Assembly: GCA_026707945.1 (NCBI GenBank)
Contig: JAPOVV010000054.1
Span: 90,833 to 154,832, forward strand
DNA length: 64,000 bases
From: Gammaproteobacteria bacterium
GTDB taxonomy: Bacteria; Pseudomonadota; Gammaproteobacteria; Pseudomonadales; Azotimanducaceae
Direction: 5' to 3'
Positions 9,640-19,104 of the stretch are shown here, piece after piece (the stretch's first letter is position 1; the number at the start of each line of letters is the position of its first letter). The notes beneath the pieces were generated by a model. The model ran no database searches and had not been told where the DNA came from. It was given only the letters and a program-made list of their open reading frames with translations. The position numbers and the translations under genes were made by a program.

Positions 9640-11316
9640 ATGAGCGAAAGTTTTGAGCAACTCTTGAATGAGAGTTTCCGAGAAGTCGAACAAGGTTCCA
9701 TCATCAATGGCACCGTAGTCGACATGGACGACGAGAGCATTACCGTGAATGTCGGACTTAAGTCCGAAGGGGTGATTTCGAAAGACCAGTTTATGTCGGC
9801 CGGCGAAAAGATGCCTGAAGTCGGCGACATCGTGAAAGTTGCCATGGAAACCATTGACGACGGCTCAGGCGAAACAAGACTTTCGCGCGAGAAAGCCAAG
9901 CGTGCCGAAACGTGGGACATGCTTGAAGAGAGCTTTGATAGCAAGGAACCTGTGAAGGGCATCTTGAACGGACGCGTAAAAGGTGGCTACACAGTCGACG
10001 TCAACGATGTCCGTGCATTTTTGCCCGGTTCACTGCTTGATATTCGACCCGTACCAGATCCGACCGTATTAGAAGGTCAGACGCTGGAGTTTCAGGTCAT
10101 CAAGCTCGATCAGAAACGCAACAACGTGGTGCTGTCGAGAAAGGCAATCCTTGAGGAAGCATTCAGTGAAGAACGCGAAGCACTGTTAGCGTCTTTGCAG
10201 GAAGGCCAGGTCAAAGAAGGTATCGTCAAGAACCTTACCGAATATGGCGCATTTGTAGATCTAGGCGGTATCGACGGTCTATTGCATGTCACGGATATGG
10301 CGTGGCGTCGCATCCGGCATCCGAGTGAAATGGTGCAGGTTGGTGATTCCATCGAAGTGAAGGTACTTTCCTACGATCCTGAGCGCCAACGCGTGTCTTT
10401 AGGTACAAAGCAGCTTGGGGACGATCCGTGGGTAGATATCGTTCAGCGCTATCCTCGCGGTACGAGGGTACAAGCGCGGGTGACCAACATCACGGACTAC
10501 GGCTGCTTCGCTGAACTCGAAGAAGGTGTCGAGGGTCTTGTGCACGTATCCGAAATGGACTGGGTGAATCACAGTGTGATTCCGTCGAAGGTCGTGACCA
10601 AGGACGACATCGTTGAAGTCATGGTGCTCGATATTGATGAAGAGCGTCGTCGCGTATCGCTTGGTATCAAGCAGTGTCGTGAAAATCCGTGGGAACTCTT
10701 CCACGAGACCCATAAAGTTGGCGAAGCGATTAGTGGCACGATCAAGGCGATCACCGATTTCGGTATTTTTATTGGCCTGCCGGGCAATGTTGACGGTCTC
10801 GTCCATGTAAGTGATCTGTCGTGGGACGAAAAGAACGAAGAAGTTATCCGCCGTTACAGTAAAGGCGAAGAAGTCGAAGCTCGCATCCTTCAGATCGACG
10901 CTGGAAAAGAACGTATCTCGCTCGGCATCAAGCAACTACAAGATGACGTATTTGCGGACTACACTGCGGCGAACGGCCGAAACTCAATCGTGACCGGTAC
11001 GATCACTGAAGTAACGGCAAAAGACGCCATCGTGCAACTTGCGACCGGTGTCGAGGGTACATTACGAGCGAGTGAGGTTGGCCTCGAACCGGTAGAAGAC
11101 GTTCGACATCATCTAAAGGTGGGGGACGATCTTACGGCGAAGATCGTCAACGTCGATCAGAGAGGTCGCTCGATCTCGCTTTCGGTTAAAGCGAGGTTGC
11201 AGCAAGATGAGCGGGAAGCACACGCCGAATACCAGAAAAAACAAGAAGAAGAGTCCTCGCGATCGGAAACGGTTGGCGACCTAGTTAAGACTCAGCTCGA
11301 AGAAGGTAGTTCTTAG
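9640..11316 (+). CDS. rpsA: 30S ribosomal protein S1
   Basis: 558 residues, essentially the length of E. coli S1 (557). Six S1 RNA-binding repeats can be followed, with recurring signatures such as [43 protein letters not shown] and [21 protein letters not shown]. The first two, degenerate domains dock S1 to the 30S subunit; the others bind mRNA during initiation. A GGAG sequence lies 7 bases before the ATG. ihfB follows after about 85 bases, the usual gammaproteobacterial order. Confidence 0.98.
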   Translation: MSESFEQLLNESFREVEQGSIINGTVVDMDDESITVNVGLKSEGVISKDQFMSAGEKMPEVGDIVKVAMETIDDGSGETRLSREKAKRAETWDMLEESFDSKEPVKGILNGRVKGGYTVDVNDVRAFLPGSLLDIRPVPDPTVLEGQTLEFQVIKLDQKRNNVVLSRKAILEEAFSEEREALLASLQEGQVKEGIVKNLTEYGAFVDLGGIDGLLHVTDMAWRRIRHPSEMVQVGDSIEVKVLSYDPERQRVSLGTKQLGDDPWVDIVQRYPRGTRVQARVTNITDYGCFAELEEGVEGLVHVSEMDWVNHSVIPSKVVTKDDIVEVMVLDIDEERRRVSLGIKQCRENPWELFHETHKVGEAISGTIKAITDFGIFIGLPGNVDGLVHVSDLSWDEKNEEVIRRYSKGEEVEARILQIDAGKERISLGIKQLQDDVFADYTAANGRNSIVTGTITEVTAKDAIVQLATGVEGTLRASEVGLEPVEDVRHHLKVGDDLTAKIVNVDQRGRSISLSVKARLQQDEREAHAEYQKKQEEESSRSETVGDLVKTQLEEGSS

Positions 11317-11401
11317 TGCATGATCTTCTCTGGGGATGACTCGTTAATCTCATGTGTCAGCGCCACCGAATTAAGCTCGGACTAGACGACGGCGATTCGC
11401 T

Positions 11402-11689
11402 GTGACAAAAAGCGAATTGGTGAGCTCGCTTGCCCAGCAATACGAGACGCTCCTTCCGCCAGAAGATTTAGAACTTGCGGTCGACCTCATCCTTGACGAA
11501 CTAAGCGAGGCGATCGCAGACGACCGGGGCGTCGAAATCCGTGGGTTTGGATCGTTTCGGAATAGGCACTGGAAACCGCGACGGGGGCGAAATCCAAAAA
11601 CGGGTGCATCCGTGGAACTAGGCGTTCGTCGAATACCCTTTTTTAAACCGGGTCGTGAACTACGCGAAGCGGTCGCACATCAGAGCTGA
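11402..11689 (+). CDS. ihfB: Integration host factor beta subunit
   Basis: 95 residues of the HU/IHF family. It starts with MTKSELVSSLAQ and carries the DNA-binding arm GFGSFRNRHWKPRRGRNPKTG, in which the PKTG tip has the intercalating Pro. It ends FFKPGRELREAV. IHF-beta forms a heterodimer with IHF-alpha and bends DNA sharply. The start codon is GTG. Position directly after rpsA and before lapA agrees with ihfB rather than HU. Confidence 0.95.
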   Translation: MTKSELVSSLAQQYETLLPPEDLELAVDLILDELSEAIADDRGVEIRGFGSFRNRHWKPRRGRNPKTGASVELGVRRIPFFKPGRELREAVAHQS

Positions 11690-11757
11690 CAATCTCCCCG
11701 ATTCAAGGTTAGGATATAGCTACTCGTGTTTGATCGACTAGCTCGCGGTAGACCATC

Positions 11758-12132
11758 ATGAAGACATTCGGGCGACTGCTGTTCTATCTCGTACTCGTCG
11801 GTGTCCTGTTGTTTTGGACGGTCTTCACGGTTTATAACCCCGATCCCTTATCGCTCAAGTTGCTGAACTGGCAATCGATGTCGTTACCAATCTCCGTTTG
11901 GCTACTCGGTGCGTTCACCTTGGGCGGAATTGGTGGCATTCTGCTCTGCGCAGGAGGCTATTTCAAAGGGAAGGCTGCACAGAAAGATCTCAAGCTTGAG
12001 CTCGAACGGCAGCAAGTTGAGGAAGAAGAGTCAAGAGATCGTTCGAATGCCTTACAATCCACGAGAACACGACCCATGAGTGTCGCAAACCCACCTTCGA
12101 CCGACGTGTCGGCCGCATCAGAAAAGGACTAA
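11758..12132 (+). CDS. lapA: LapA-type inner-membrane protein (DUF1049)
   Basis: 124 residues with two membrane helices (about residues 5-25 and 43-67). The family motif is YNPDPLSLKLLNWQ between them, and a charged helical tail follows. LapA works with LapB in controlling lipopolysaccharide synthesis in E. coli. The usual partner lapB is absent: YIP1 genes follow instead, starting only 3 bases after this stop codon. Confidence 0.88.
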   Translation: MKTFGRLLFYLVLVGVLLFWTVFTVYNPDPLSLKLLNWQSMSLPISVWLLGAFTLGGIGGILLCAGGYFKGKAAQKDLKLELERQQVEEEESRDRSNALQSTRTRPMSVANPPSTDVSAASEKD

Positions 12133-12135
12133 ATA

Positions 12136-12846
12136 ATGAAAGCACTGATTGCGATCTTTACGGATCCACGGGCTGTGTTTGAAGAACAACGCGAGGAACC
12201 GAAGTGGCTTGCGCCTGCATTAGTCATTCTTGCGTTCACGATCGTGTCTGGCGTTGCGGTCACGATGCTCGTTGATGTTGAAGCGGTGGCGCGAGCGGAT
12301 CTTGAGCAAACGATCGAAACATTTGAACGTCAAGGCATGCCACAGGAGACCATTGACGAGATGCGAGCTGCAACTGCGCAGCAGCTTTCCTTAGCCGCGA
12401 ATCCGATTGTTGCGATAGGTTCTGCCGTGCTTGGTGCGATCGTAATTTTCTTTGTACTTGCACTCGTTCACGCGCTCTACTTTATGGTCGTTGGAAAGAT
12501 CATGAAGACGGGACATGATTTCTCAGATTGGTTCGCTCTTTCGGTATGGGGTCGGATGCCTTGGGTTATCGTCGCGATTGTTACAGTTGTTGCTGCGCTC
12601 GTCATGAGTCCGCAGACGGACTTGACGGCTTATAACCTATTGGCATTTTCGACGTGGATGACTCTACCGAATGAGAACCACATGATCTTCGGTCAAGCGG
12701 TAAAGACGTTAGACATCGTGGTAATCTGGTCGATTGTGATTTTGACTGTCGGCTTTGACAGCTGGACCGAACGCGGAATGGGTGTTTCGTTAGCCGTTGT
12801 GGCTGTACCCTATGTTGTGGTCTACGGTTTATTGATGCTTCTGTAG
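12136..12846 (+). CDS. YIP1-family membrane protein, array copy 1
   Basis: 236 residues. The N-terminal motif IAIFTDPRAVFEEQREEPKW is shared by the whole array. About five membrane helices follow, with DWFALSVWGRMPW before the third helix and a final VGFDSWTERGMG before the last. This copy starts 3 bases after lapA and is the least diverged from single-copy YIP1 proteins of other bacteria. Bacterial YIP1 proteins have no settled function. It is probably co-transcribed with lapA. Confidence 0.85.
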   Translation: MKALIAIFTDPRAVFEEQREEPKWLAPALVILAFTIVSGVAVTMLVDVEAVARADLEQTIETFERQGMPQETIDEMRAATAQQLSLAANPIVAIGSAVLGAIVIFFVLALVHALYFMVVGKIMKTGHDFSDWFALSVWGRMPWVIVAIVTVVAALVMSPQTDLTAYNLLAFSTWMTLPNENHMIFGQAVKTLDIVVIWSIVILTVGFDSWTERGMGVSLAVVAVPYVVVYGLLMLL

Positions 12847-13015
12847 TCGGCCTCGCTCCGTAGAGCGTTACCTACTTTACATCAGACACCACCTTCCGCG
12901 CGTTCTTTCGGGTAGTCATTCCGCGTGTGAACAACTAGCACCATCAGAACTGGCGCGAACGTGCGGTAGGCGTACAGAATGTCGGTCTCAGTCGCATTTC
13001 ATTCGAAACTATTAA

Positions 13016-13834
13016 ATGAACACGCGTGAAGCTCTTCAGAAGATCTTTGCCCGCCCGAGCGAGGTCTTCGTTGCGTTAAGGCAGCAACGGATTTGGGTCC
13101 TTGCGGCGTTTGTTCTCGTAGCTGTCGTAGTAGCTCATAGCGCGCTTATTGGTTACTCGGCGGCTCAAGCGTATGCAGAGTATGTGCCTTCCGAAGCGGA
13201 CCGAGAACGATATGAAAAGTTTTTAGAGGAATATCGAGAGGAGATTGAAGCAGCTCAAGAATCTGCGCGAGGCGGGATCGTAGATGTCGATGGTTGGGCC
13301 GGAAGCGCAACCAGCGAGAGCACGGTTTTTGTTAGCGTTGCGAGCCGCGGAATCCCGCTCTTTAATGTGGCGATTGCCTTTTTAGCTCTTCTGATCGCGG
13401 TTGGTATAGAAGTTGCATATTTCAAGGTTGTGGGTTCACGAATGCAACTCTCCTTTAAATCTAAGGATTGGATAGCGTTCTCGGTTTGGAGTCGAATTCC
13501 TGCCGCGGTTCTAGCTTTTTTAGGCGTCATTTTGGTTCTGTTGTTTTCGGGATACCAAGCCAATATTGTGAATTACGAGTTATTCTCGATTGCTAGGTGG
13601 ATACCGCTTCCGTTTAGACCTGACCGTGGCGTAAATATCCTCAATATCGACGTCTATCACCTTGATGCCGCTTTGGTCTGGCTTATCGCGTTACAAACGA
13701 TAGGGTTTCGAATTTGGTCGGGTCGGAGTTTCATCGTTTCGTTCTCGATAGTTGCGATTCCGACTGCGATTTTGTATGCGGCTGTCATATGGATGTCGTT
13801 GGATATCGCCTTTTGGGCTTTACTAGTGAGTTAG
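13016..13834 (+). CDS. YIP1-family membrane protein, array copy 2
   Basis: 272 residues. The N-terminal array motif is LQKIFARPSEVFVALRQQRIW. A long acidic loop after helix 1 (about residues 55-95) is rich in Glu and Arg. The shared motifs KDWIAFSVWSRIP and TIGFRIWSGRSF follow. Five membrane helices are predicted by eye. It is a paralogue of its neighbours, diverged mainly in the first loop. A terminator-like hairpin follows. Confidence 0.83.
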   Translation: MNTREALQKIFARPSEVFVALRQQRIWVLAAFVLVAVVVAHSALIGYSAAQAYAEYVPSEADRERYEKFLEEYREEIEAAQESARGGIVDVDGWAGSATSESTVFVSVASRGIPLFNVAIAFLALLIAVGIEVAYFKVVGSRMQLSFKSKDWIAFSVWSRIPAAVLAFLGVILVLLFSGYQANIVNYELFSIARWIPLPFRPDRGVNILNIDVYHLDAALVWLIALQTIGFRIWSGRSFIVSFSIVAIPTAILYAAVIWMSLDIAFWALLVS

Positions 13835-13878
13835 TGATCGCTGTGTCTGCCGAATTCAAGCGCTGTTGGGCTTTAAAT

Positions 13879-13915
13879 AGAACCGGTAACTACGGGTTAT
13901 AGGTTCTGCTTTTTT
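13879..13915 (+). terminator. Probable rho-independent terminator after YIP1 copy 2
   Basis: AGAACC pairs with GGTTCT, and inside it GTAAC pairs with GTTAT (one wobble) around the loop TACGG. GC and then six T residues follow. The stem is weaker than that at 961 but the arrangement is typical. Confidence 0.55.
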
Positions 13916-13924
13916 ATTACGTTC

Positions 13925-14716
13925 ATGAATTCTCCGAAAGACGCAACCCTACTTAGTTCATGGCAGTGCTTGAGTCGAATCTTCTATCGACCGAGCGAAG
14001 TTTTCGCCGCTCAGAAGCTGAAGCGTACGTGGGTGAGCGTACTGTGTTTAGTAGTCGTCTTGTCTCACATCGATTTAGCACTAATCCATCTGATTTCCAC
14101 AAGGTACGTATCGATTATCGCTCTAGGGCAATCAGAAGCATCTAGATCAAGAGACGAAACTGGATCGAGCCATTCGAGTTCTGCCGTGGGAATTGATCGG
14201 CAAATCGGTCGCGACACCGTCCCCGTGATCAGAGATGGTGATCAGCGTTCGAGTAGCGAATTAGAGTCTTTCGTCACTGAGTACTTGGGAATATTCATCA
14301 TCTTCGTTTTGCTGTTCGGATTGACTACGCTACTTCTGATCTATACGTTTTATTTCAGAATTGTCGGTGGATTGCTAGGTCTCGAATTGAAACTCAATCA
14401 TTGGCTGGCGTTAGTAGCGTGGAGTCATGTACCAGGAAAGGTGCTCTCGCTAGCGGTTACTAGCTTGTTGGTCGTTTCACTGTACACATCAAGCGAATTG
14501 TTTGGGGACGAATCGACTATCGTATCGCGACTACTAGATGTGACGGGCATTTCGATCGATTCAGTTAGTAACTTTCTAAATTACCGGACGATTGCGAATA
14601 TATGGCCGATCGTTCTTCTAACGATCGGTTTTCGCGATTGGTCGGGAAGGAGTGTGCTGTTTTCGTTCGTGATTGCAGTTGCGCCGTACGTTCTATTCCT
14701 TGCGCTACTTAGCTGA
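13925..14716 (+). CDS. YIP1-family membrane protein, array copy 3
   Basis: 263 residues. The array motif begins at about residue 17 (LSRIFYRPSEVFAAQKLKRTW). A long polar Ser/Arg-rich loop follows helix 1. The shared motifs NHWLALVAWSHVPGK and TIGFRDWSGRSVLF are present and the protein ends on a hydrophobic helix. The first loop is unlike copies 1 and 2 in sequence and charge, while the membrane part is well kept. Confidence 0.82.
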   Translation: MNSPKDATLLSSWQCLSRIFYRPSEVFAAQKLKRTWVSVLCLVVVLSHIDLALIHLISTRYVSIIALGQSEASRSRDETGSSHSSSAVGIDRQIGRDTVPVIRDGDQRSSSELESFVTEYLGIFIIFVLLFGLTTLLLIYTFYFRIVGGLLGLELKLNHWLALVAWSHVPGKVLSLAVTSLLVVSLYTSSELFGDESTIVSRLLDVTGISIDSVSNFLNYRTIANIWPIVLLTIGFRDWSGRSVLFSFVIAVAPYVLFLALLS

Positions 14717-14909
14717 CTAGATGTGTGAATAGATCCGTCGTTTACGCGCTACTGCGAATATAGACGATCTTCTGCACCGGGGAGATGCACAGCGAAATGC
14801 ACTTCAAAACTACGTTTTAGCTGATTGCAAAACCCTTTTTTAGTTTCTGTGCGACCGCATTTCGCGGTATGAACACTCTGTCGGCGAACGAACGGCAAGT
14901 CTATAGACA

Positions 14910-15311
14910 TTGCTAACCATCTTCTATCGACCATGGGAGACCTTTAGGTCGCTAAAGGCTGATCGTACGTGGTTCGTGGACGTTCTTGTGTTTGTTTTTT
15001 TCGTGTACTCGATTGTTCAGGTTGGATTCAACTGGCCAATGTGGCAAACGATTCATCAGCCGATAGACAAGCAGTCGGAGCATCTCGACCGACCTAAGTG
15101 AAACGGGATGGACAATGAACTCCGCAGCGAGCTAGATTCGCCTCAGTCTCGCGAAATTGACGCACAATCGGAGATCGAATCGCCGCAAGTGATCAGAAGA
15201 CTGAGGTTCGACTAGGATTTCATCACCTATTTATCAACGTTGTTGTTTCCGACCGTTCTCACGATCGTTCCAGTTCTTATTTCTTATACGATCGGTTGGT
15301 TTTCGTTCTGA
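14910..15311 (+). pseudogene. Broken YIP1-family copy 4
   Basis: The frame opens at a TTG with the same array motif as its neighbours (LLTIFYRPWETFRSLKADRTW) and a first membrane helix. A TGA at 15099-15101 then stops it. Continuing in the same frame past that stop gives an acidic Ser/Glu-rich loop like those of the other copies. A second in-frame stop and one more hydrophobic helix follow before a TGA at 15309-15311. The conserved DW...VWSR and W(S/T)GR regions are missing. This is a decayed, internally deleted paralogue. It would occupy the slot between copies 3 and 5. Confidence 0.8.
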
Positions 15312-15395
15312 CATATTCAGTTTCTGCGATAACGTGCAAGTATTGAACACGATAATCTGTCGAGTTTACGTATTAGCGTCAAATAGTTTTTTTAC

Positions 15396-16190
15396 ATGCG
15401 ATCACGCGAAGCACTTCTAAAGATATTCCACAATCCGCGCGCAGTTTTTATCGCTTTAAGAGGAGAGCGTAAGTGGATACCTGCGGTCGTTTTTATGGTC
15501 GCGGTTCTGGTGATACACGCATTCGTTGCGTCGATAGGTACGTATCCGCAAGCGCGAGTGGGTCAATCAATCGTCTTGCAGTCGCCATTTACATACTCCC
15601 GCATAGATTCAGCTCAAGACGGGTTGGTGTCGGAAGTTGGCGAGCAATCTGATCTGGCACATTCCAATAACGCAGCGACACTCGATAGCGATGATCATCA
15701 AGTAGGCGCATTCATCTTGTGGTTGTCCTTTGGGATAGCATCGTTGCCTTTTGTGTTTGGTTTTTTATGTCTAATCAGTTTTTTAGAAGCGGTTTATTTC
15801 AGGATTGTTAGCGCACTCTTAAATTCCAGGTTCACTCTTGGTGATTGGTTTGTTTTATCGGTCTGGAGTCGCGTACCTGGAATCACACTGAGTGTTGTAG
15901 CGTTAGTGGTGGGGGCGTTAGTGCTCGGACGTCAATCGGAAACTGAGGATTTAGAAATTCTTCGGCTCACGCGATGGATCGAATTACCAGAAGTGTTTTA
16001 CTCGGGTAAGAGTTGGGGTATTGGCGCGAATTTCGATCATTTGGAAGCACACCTTATTTGGATTGTCGCGTTACAGACAATCGGATTTAGCGAATGGACA
16101 GGTAAAAATATCGCTTTCTCATTCGGTATAGCAATCGTTCCGACACTCGTCTTGGTCGCTCTCACATATATTGCGATTCTGACAATTTGA
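15396..16190 (+). CDS. YIP1-family membrane protein, array copy 5
   Basis: 264 residues. The array motif is LLKIFHNPRAVFIALRGERKW, followed by a Gln/Ser/Asp-rich first loop. The shared motifs GDWFVLSVWSRVPG and TIGFSEWTGKNIAF follow and the protein ends on a membrane helix. It is the last intact copy before the insertion sequence, whose target duplication begins 59 bases after this stop codon. Confidence 0.83.
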   Translation: MRSREALLKIFHNPRAVFIALRGERKWIPAVVFMVAVLVIHAFVASIGTYPQARVGQSIVLQSPFTYSRIDSAQDGLVSEVGEQSDLAHSNNAATLDSDDHQVGAFILWLSFGIASLPFVFGFLCLISFLEAVYFRIVSALLNSRFTLGDWFVLSVWSRVPGITLSVVALVVGALVLGRQSETEDLEILRLTRWIELPEVFYSGKSWGIGANFDHLEAHLIWIVALQTIGFSEWTGKNIAFSFGIAIVPTLVLVALTYIAILTI

Positions 16191-16249
16191 GTGGTTTCAG
16201 TCTTCGTTCTTTCTGATATGTGCATCGAGTCATCGGATTAATTCACTGG

Positions 16250-16257
16250 AATCAAAT
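16250..16257. repeat. Left target-site duplication of the IS1595-family element
   Basis: AATCAAAT here is repeated exactly at 17540-17547. The 8-base length is the one known for the IS1595 family. Confidence 0.9.
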
Positions 16258-16279
16258 GGGGATTATTGACTTAACTACA
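16258..16279 (+). repeat. Left terminal inverted repeat
   Basis: It starts GGGGATTATTGACTTAAC. Against the reverse complement of 17518-17539, 21 of 22 bases match, with a T/A difference at the sixth position. Confidence 0.92.
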
Positions 16280-16357
16280 AAACGCCAACATGCGACACAA
16301 AATGTCGTATGAAATAGGAGAATATTGCTTCTAAACCGACCTTAGATAGGAACCGTT

Positions 16358-17314
16358 ATGGTTCGTTTACGGGACGCTCGTCGTCCTCGCGAGGGTATTA
16401 CGCTCACGCAGTTTCTTGAGCAGTTCGCACCGGATGAACGTACGGCGGAAGCGTGGTTCGTAGCACGTCGCTGGCCCGACGGTGTCCAGTGTGCGCATTG
16501 CGACTCCAGCCGGATTGCTGAACGTGCGAATCGACGCCCCCAGCCGTATTGGTGCCACGACTGCCGACGCTACTTTTCCGTGAAGACGAACTCCGTGATG
16601 CATCGCTCGCCGTTGAGTTGTCGGATCTGGGTCGCCGCCGTGTACCTAATGCTGACCAGCCTGAAAGGTGTGGCCAGCACCAAGCTGGCGCGTGATCTCG
16701 GCATCACTCAGAAATCCGCCTGGCATCTGGGTCATCGCATCCGCGCCGCTTTTGCCAATGGCCAAGACCGGCTCATGCTCGGACCGATCGAGGTTGATGA
16801 GACCTACGTCGGCGGTAAGGCGAAGAACCAACATGCCTCCCAGCGAGGCGGGAAGCGGGGTGTAGGTGGCAAGTACCCAGTCGTCGGCATCCTCGATCGA
16901 GCCACCGGTGAAGTCCGCGCCGAAGCCGTTTACGACACGAAGAAGGACGAGCTGCAGGGCTATCTGGAAGAGAATGTCCGGTCCGATGCGACCGTGTATT
17001 CGGATGAGATGAAAAGCTACGAAGACCTGCCGCAACCGCACGAAGCCGTGCAACACAGTAGCGGCGAATTTGTCCGTGGCGAGGTCCATACCAATAGCCT
17101 TGAGTCGTTCTGGTCAATGTTGAAGCGTGGGTACGTCGGCGTTTATCACCGCTTCTCCGAGCAGCATCTGGATCGGTACGTGAAGGAATATGCCAAGCGT
17201 CGGAGCATCCGTGAACTCGATACCATCGACCAGATGACCGAACTGATCACTCAGTTTTGGGGCGTACGTCTGTCCTGGTCCGACCTCGTCGCATATAGAG
17301 CCGCTGCCTGGTAG
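16358..17314 (+). CDS. IS1595-family (ISXO2-like) transposase
   Basis: 318 residues. The N-terminal zinc ribbon has two Cys pairs, CAHC and CHDC, followed by RRYFSVKTNS. The DDE-type core shows IEVDETYVGGK, VYSDEMKSY and HTNSLESFWSMLKRGYVG. These are the signatures of the ISXO2-like transposase domain. No frameshift or stop is seen and the surrounding repeats are intact, so the element may still be active. It is the only transposase found in the window. Confidence 0.95.
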   Translation: MVRLRDARRPREGITLTQFLEQFAPDERTAEAWFVARRWPDGVQCAHCDSSRIAERANRRPQPYWCHDCRRYFSVKTNSVMHRSPLSCRIWVAAVYLMLTSLKGVASTKLARDLGITQKSAWHLGHRIRAAFANGQDRLMLGPIEVDETYVGGKAKNQHASQRGGKRGVGGKYPVVGILDRATGEVRAEAVYDTKKDELQGYLEENVRSDATVYSDEMKSYEDLPQPHEAVQHSSGEFVRGEVHTNSLESFWSMLKRGYVGVYHRFSEQHLDRYVKEYAKRRSIRELDTIDQMTELITQFWGVRLSWSDLVAYRAAAW

Positions 17315-17517
17315 CGGTCGTGTCTCCTTCGAGACGCGACATCACAACTAAAACGACAGTTCGAAGTCTCTTGCGGGGTTTCTAAGATCACTGGCGCACT
17401 GATAAATCTCGTGTACGCGCTTATCGGCGAAACGAGGCTAGTTCGTCGTAACTTGCCGTTACCTTATAAATAAACTTTTTCTACCAAACACGGATATATT
17501 GCAATTTCTTCCTCTTG

Positions 17518-17539
17518 TGTAGTTAAGTCAATATTCCCC
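17518..17539 (-). repeat. Right terminal inverted repeat
   Basis: The reverse complement begins GGGGAATATTGACTTAAC and matches the left end apart from one base. Confidence 0.92.
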
Positions 17540-17547
17540 AATCAAAT
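17540..17547. repeat. Right target-site duplication
   Basis: AATCAAAT is identical to 16250-16257. Removing one copy together with the element restores the presumed empty site. Confidence 0.9.
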
Positions 17548-17643
17548 AGTCAGATTTAGTGGAAAAGAGGGCGAGCCAATTAACGGTTATCGGGAAAGCC
17601 ACATTTTTTCGATAGGGCGTTTTCACGCTGAATAGTCGTATTG

Positions 17644-19104
17644 CTACACCGATGTCGCGTTCATTCCGGCCTTTCGACCGAAGACCGCACCCGCCATCAG
17701 ACCAGATCCACCGGGGTAATTGTGGTAGTAGAGTCCGCCGACCATCTCACCAGCTGCGTATAGTCCTTCTATTTGATCACCCTGTTCGTCAAGTACTGAC
17801 GTTTCCGCGTCAACTTCGAGACCGCCGAATGTAAACGTGATCCCACACGTGACGCCATATGCCTCAAACGGTGGCGAATCAAGGCGATTCGCCCAGTTTG
17901 ATTTGTTGACAGATAAGCCGTTCGTACAACGGCCGTCTTTCACAGTTGGATCGAACGGCATGGACTCCTCTACCGCAGCGTTATAGGCTTGAACCGAGCG
18001 AACGAATGCACGGGCATCGACGCCATTCATTCGTTCACCGAGCTCCTCAAGGGTGCCTGCTGATACTTTGGTAACTTCACGAATGCGATATTCGTCGCGC
18101 AAGAGATGCGTTACTTTCTGATCAAAGACTTGCCAGGCAAGATGATTCGGTTGCTTGAGGATTTCGCTGCCGTATTTCGCGTACGTGTAGTTTCGAAAAT
18201 CTGCACCTTCGTCGAGAAATCGGTCACCGTTGGCGTTAACAACAATTCCAAAGGGGTATGAGTGTTTCTGGAAACCGTCGCCCACGGCAAGATCACCAAA
18301 CATTGGCGCATTGAGGTCCCAAGCGACCGCATGACAACCTGACCAGTGTCCCGTGGTCGCAGCCCCTAGTTCTTGTGCCATTCGAATACCGTCTCCGGTA
18401 TTAAATTTCGTTCCACGGACCTTGGCGAGATCCCAGTTCGGACCAAGATAGCGAGCTCGCATCTCTGCACTCGATTCAAATCCGCCACAAGCGAGTACGA
18501 CACTATCGAAGGACCGGCTCGTTTTTCCGTTAATCGAAAGCTCGAATCCGCTGATATTTCGGTCGATATGTGTGATGCGACTCTCGTAGTGAATCTCAAC
18601 GCCGAGTGTCGTTGCGATCTGTGTAAGTTGATCGATCAAACCTTGTCCGCCACCCCACGCCTCAACGGTTAAGCCGCCCCAGAATCGTCGCTTGCCGTCG
18701 ATTTCGAAGGATTGGCGCCCATAAAGGGGAAGGAATCGCACACCGTGTTGGCGCATCCATCGTAGCGTCGGAAAGCTCTGCTTAACCAGCAGTTCCGCCA
18801 GGTCTGGGTCCGTGCGATATTGGGTGACACGACCGAGATCGTCAAAGAAGTCAGCTTCCGAATACTCGCCAAACTCAGTGTTCTCGATTTCGTCATCGGT
18901 GAGATCTGGCATGAGTTCTCGAATTTGTTCAACGCCGTTGTACGTCGTGCGAATCGCGCCTGCGGTGAAGCGTGAGTTTCCTCCTCTTAAGTCAAACGGG
19001 GCTCGTTCAAAGAGGTCAACGTCAGCGCCGTTTTCGCGCGCGCTGATCGCAGCACAAAGCGCGGCGTTGCCGCCGCCGACAACCGCTACACGTTGACCGG
19101 GCAA
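17644..19104 (-). CDS. FAD-dependent dehydrogenase, TcuA/fumarate reductase flavoprotein-like
   Basis: 486 residues. The N-terminal dinucleotide fold is VAVVGGGNAALCAAI, followed by RGGNSRFTAGAIRT as in FAD-dependent tricarballylate dehydrogenases. Further FAD contacts are VVLACGGFESS in the middle and LYAAGEMVGGLYYHNYPGGSG at the C-terminus. Such enzymes oxidise or desaturate carboxylic acids. No signal peptide or haem domain is present, so it is cytoplasmic. Its start overlaps the end of the CoA-transferase gene by 19 bases. The two are translated as an operon, pointing to breakdown of an organic acid via a CoA ester. The substrate is unknown. Confidence 0.88.
   Translation of the reverse strand: MPGQRVAVVGGGNAALCAAISARENGADVDLFERAPFDLRGGNSRFTAGAIRTTYNGVEQIRELMPDLTDDEIENTEFGEYSEADFFDDLGRVTQYRTDPDLAELLVKQSFPTLRWMRQHGVRFLPLYGRQSFEIDGKRRFWGGLTVEAWGGGQGLIDQLTQIATTLGVEIHYESRITHIDRNISGFELSINGKTSRSFDSVVLACGGFESSAEMRARYLGPNWDLAKVRGTKFNTGDGIRMAQELGAATTGHWSGCHAVAWDLNAPMFGDLAVGDGFQKHSYPFGIVVNANGDRFLDEGADFRNYTYAKYGSEILKQPNHLAWQVFDQKVTHLLRDEYRIREVTKVSAGTLEELGERMNGVDARAFVRSVQAYNAAVEESMPFDPTVKDGRCTNGLSVNKSNWANRLDSPPFEAYGVTCGITFTFGGLEVDAETSVLDEQGDQIEGLYAAGEMVGGLYYHNYPGGSGLMAGAVFGRKAGMNATSV

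Larger units (their letters stand above)
16258..17539. mobile_element. Complete IS1595-family insertion sequence (1282 bp)
   Basis: The ends are 22-base inverted repeats that differ at one position (16258-16279 and 17518-17539). They begin GGGG at the left end and finish CCCC at the right end. Perfect 8-base direct repeats flank the element. Inside is one intact transposase gene. About 200 non-coding bases lie between that gene and the right end. By eye the transposase region looks richer in G+C than the YIP1 genes beside it, which fits recent arrival. Confidence 0.93.
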
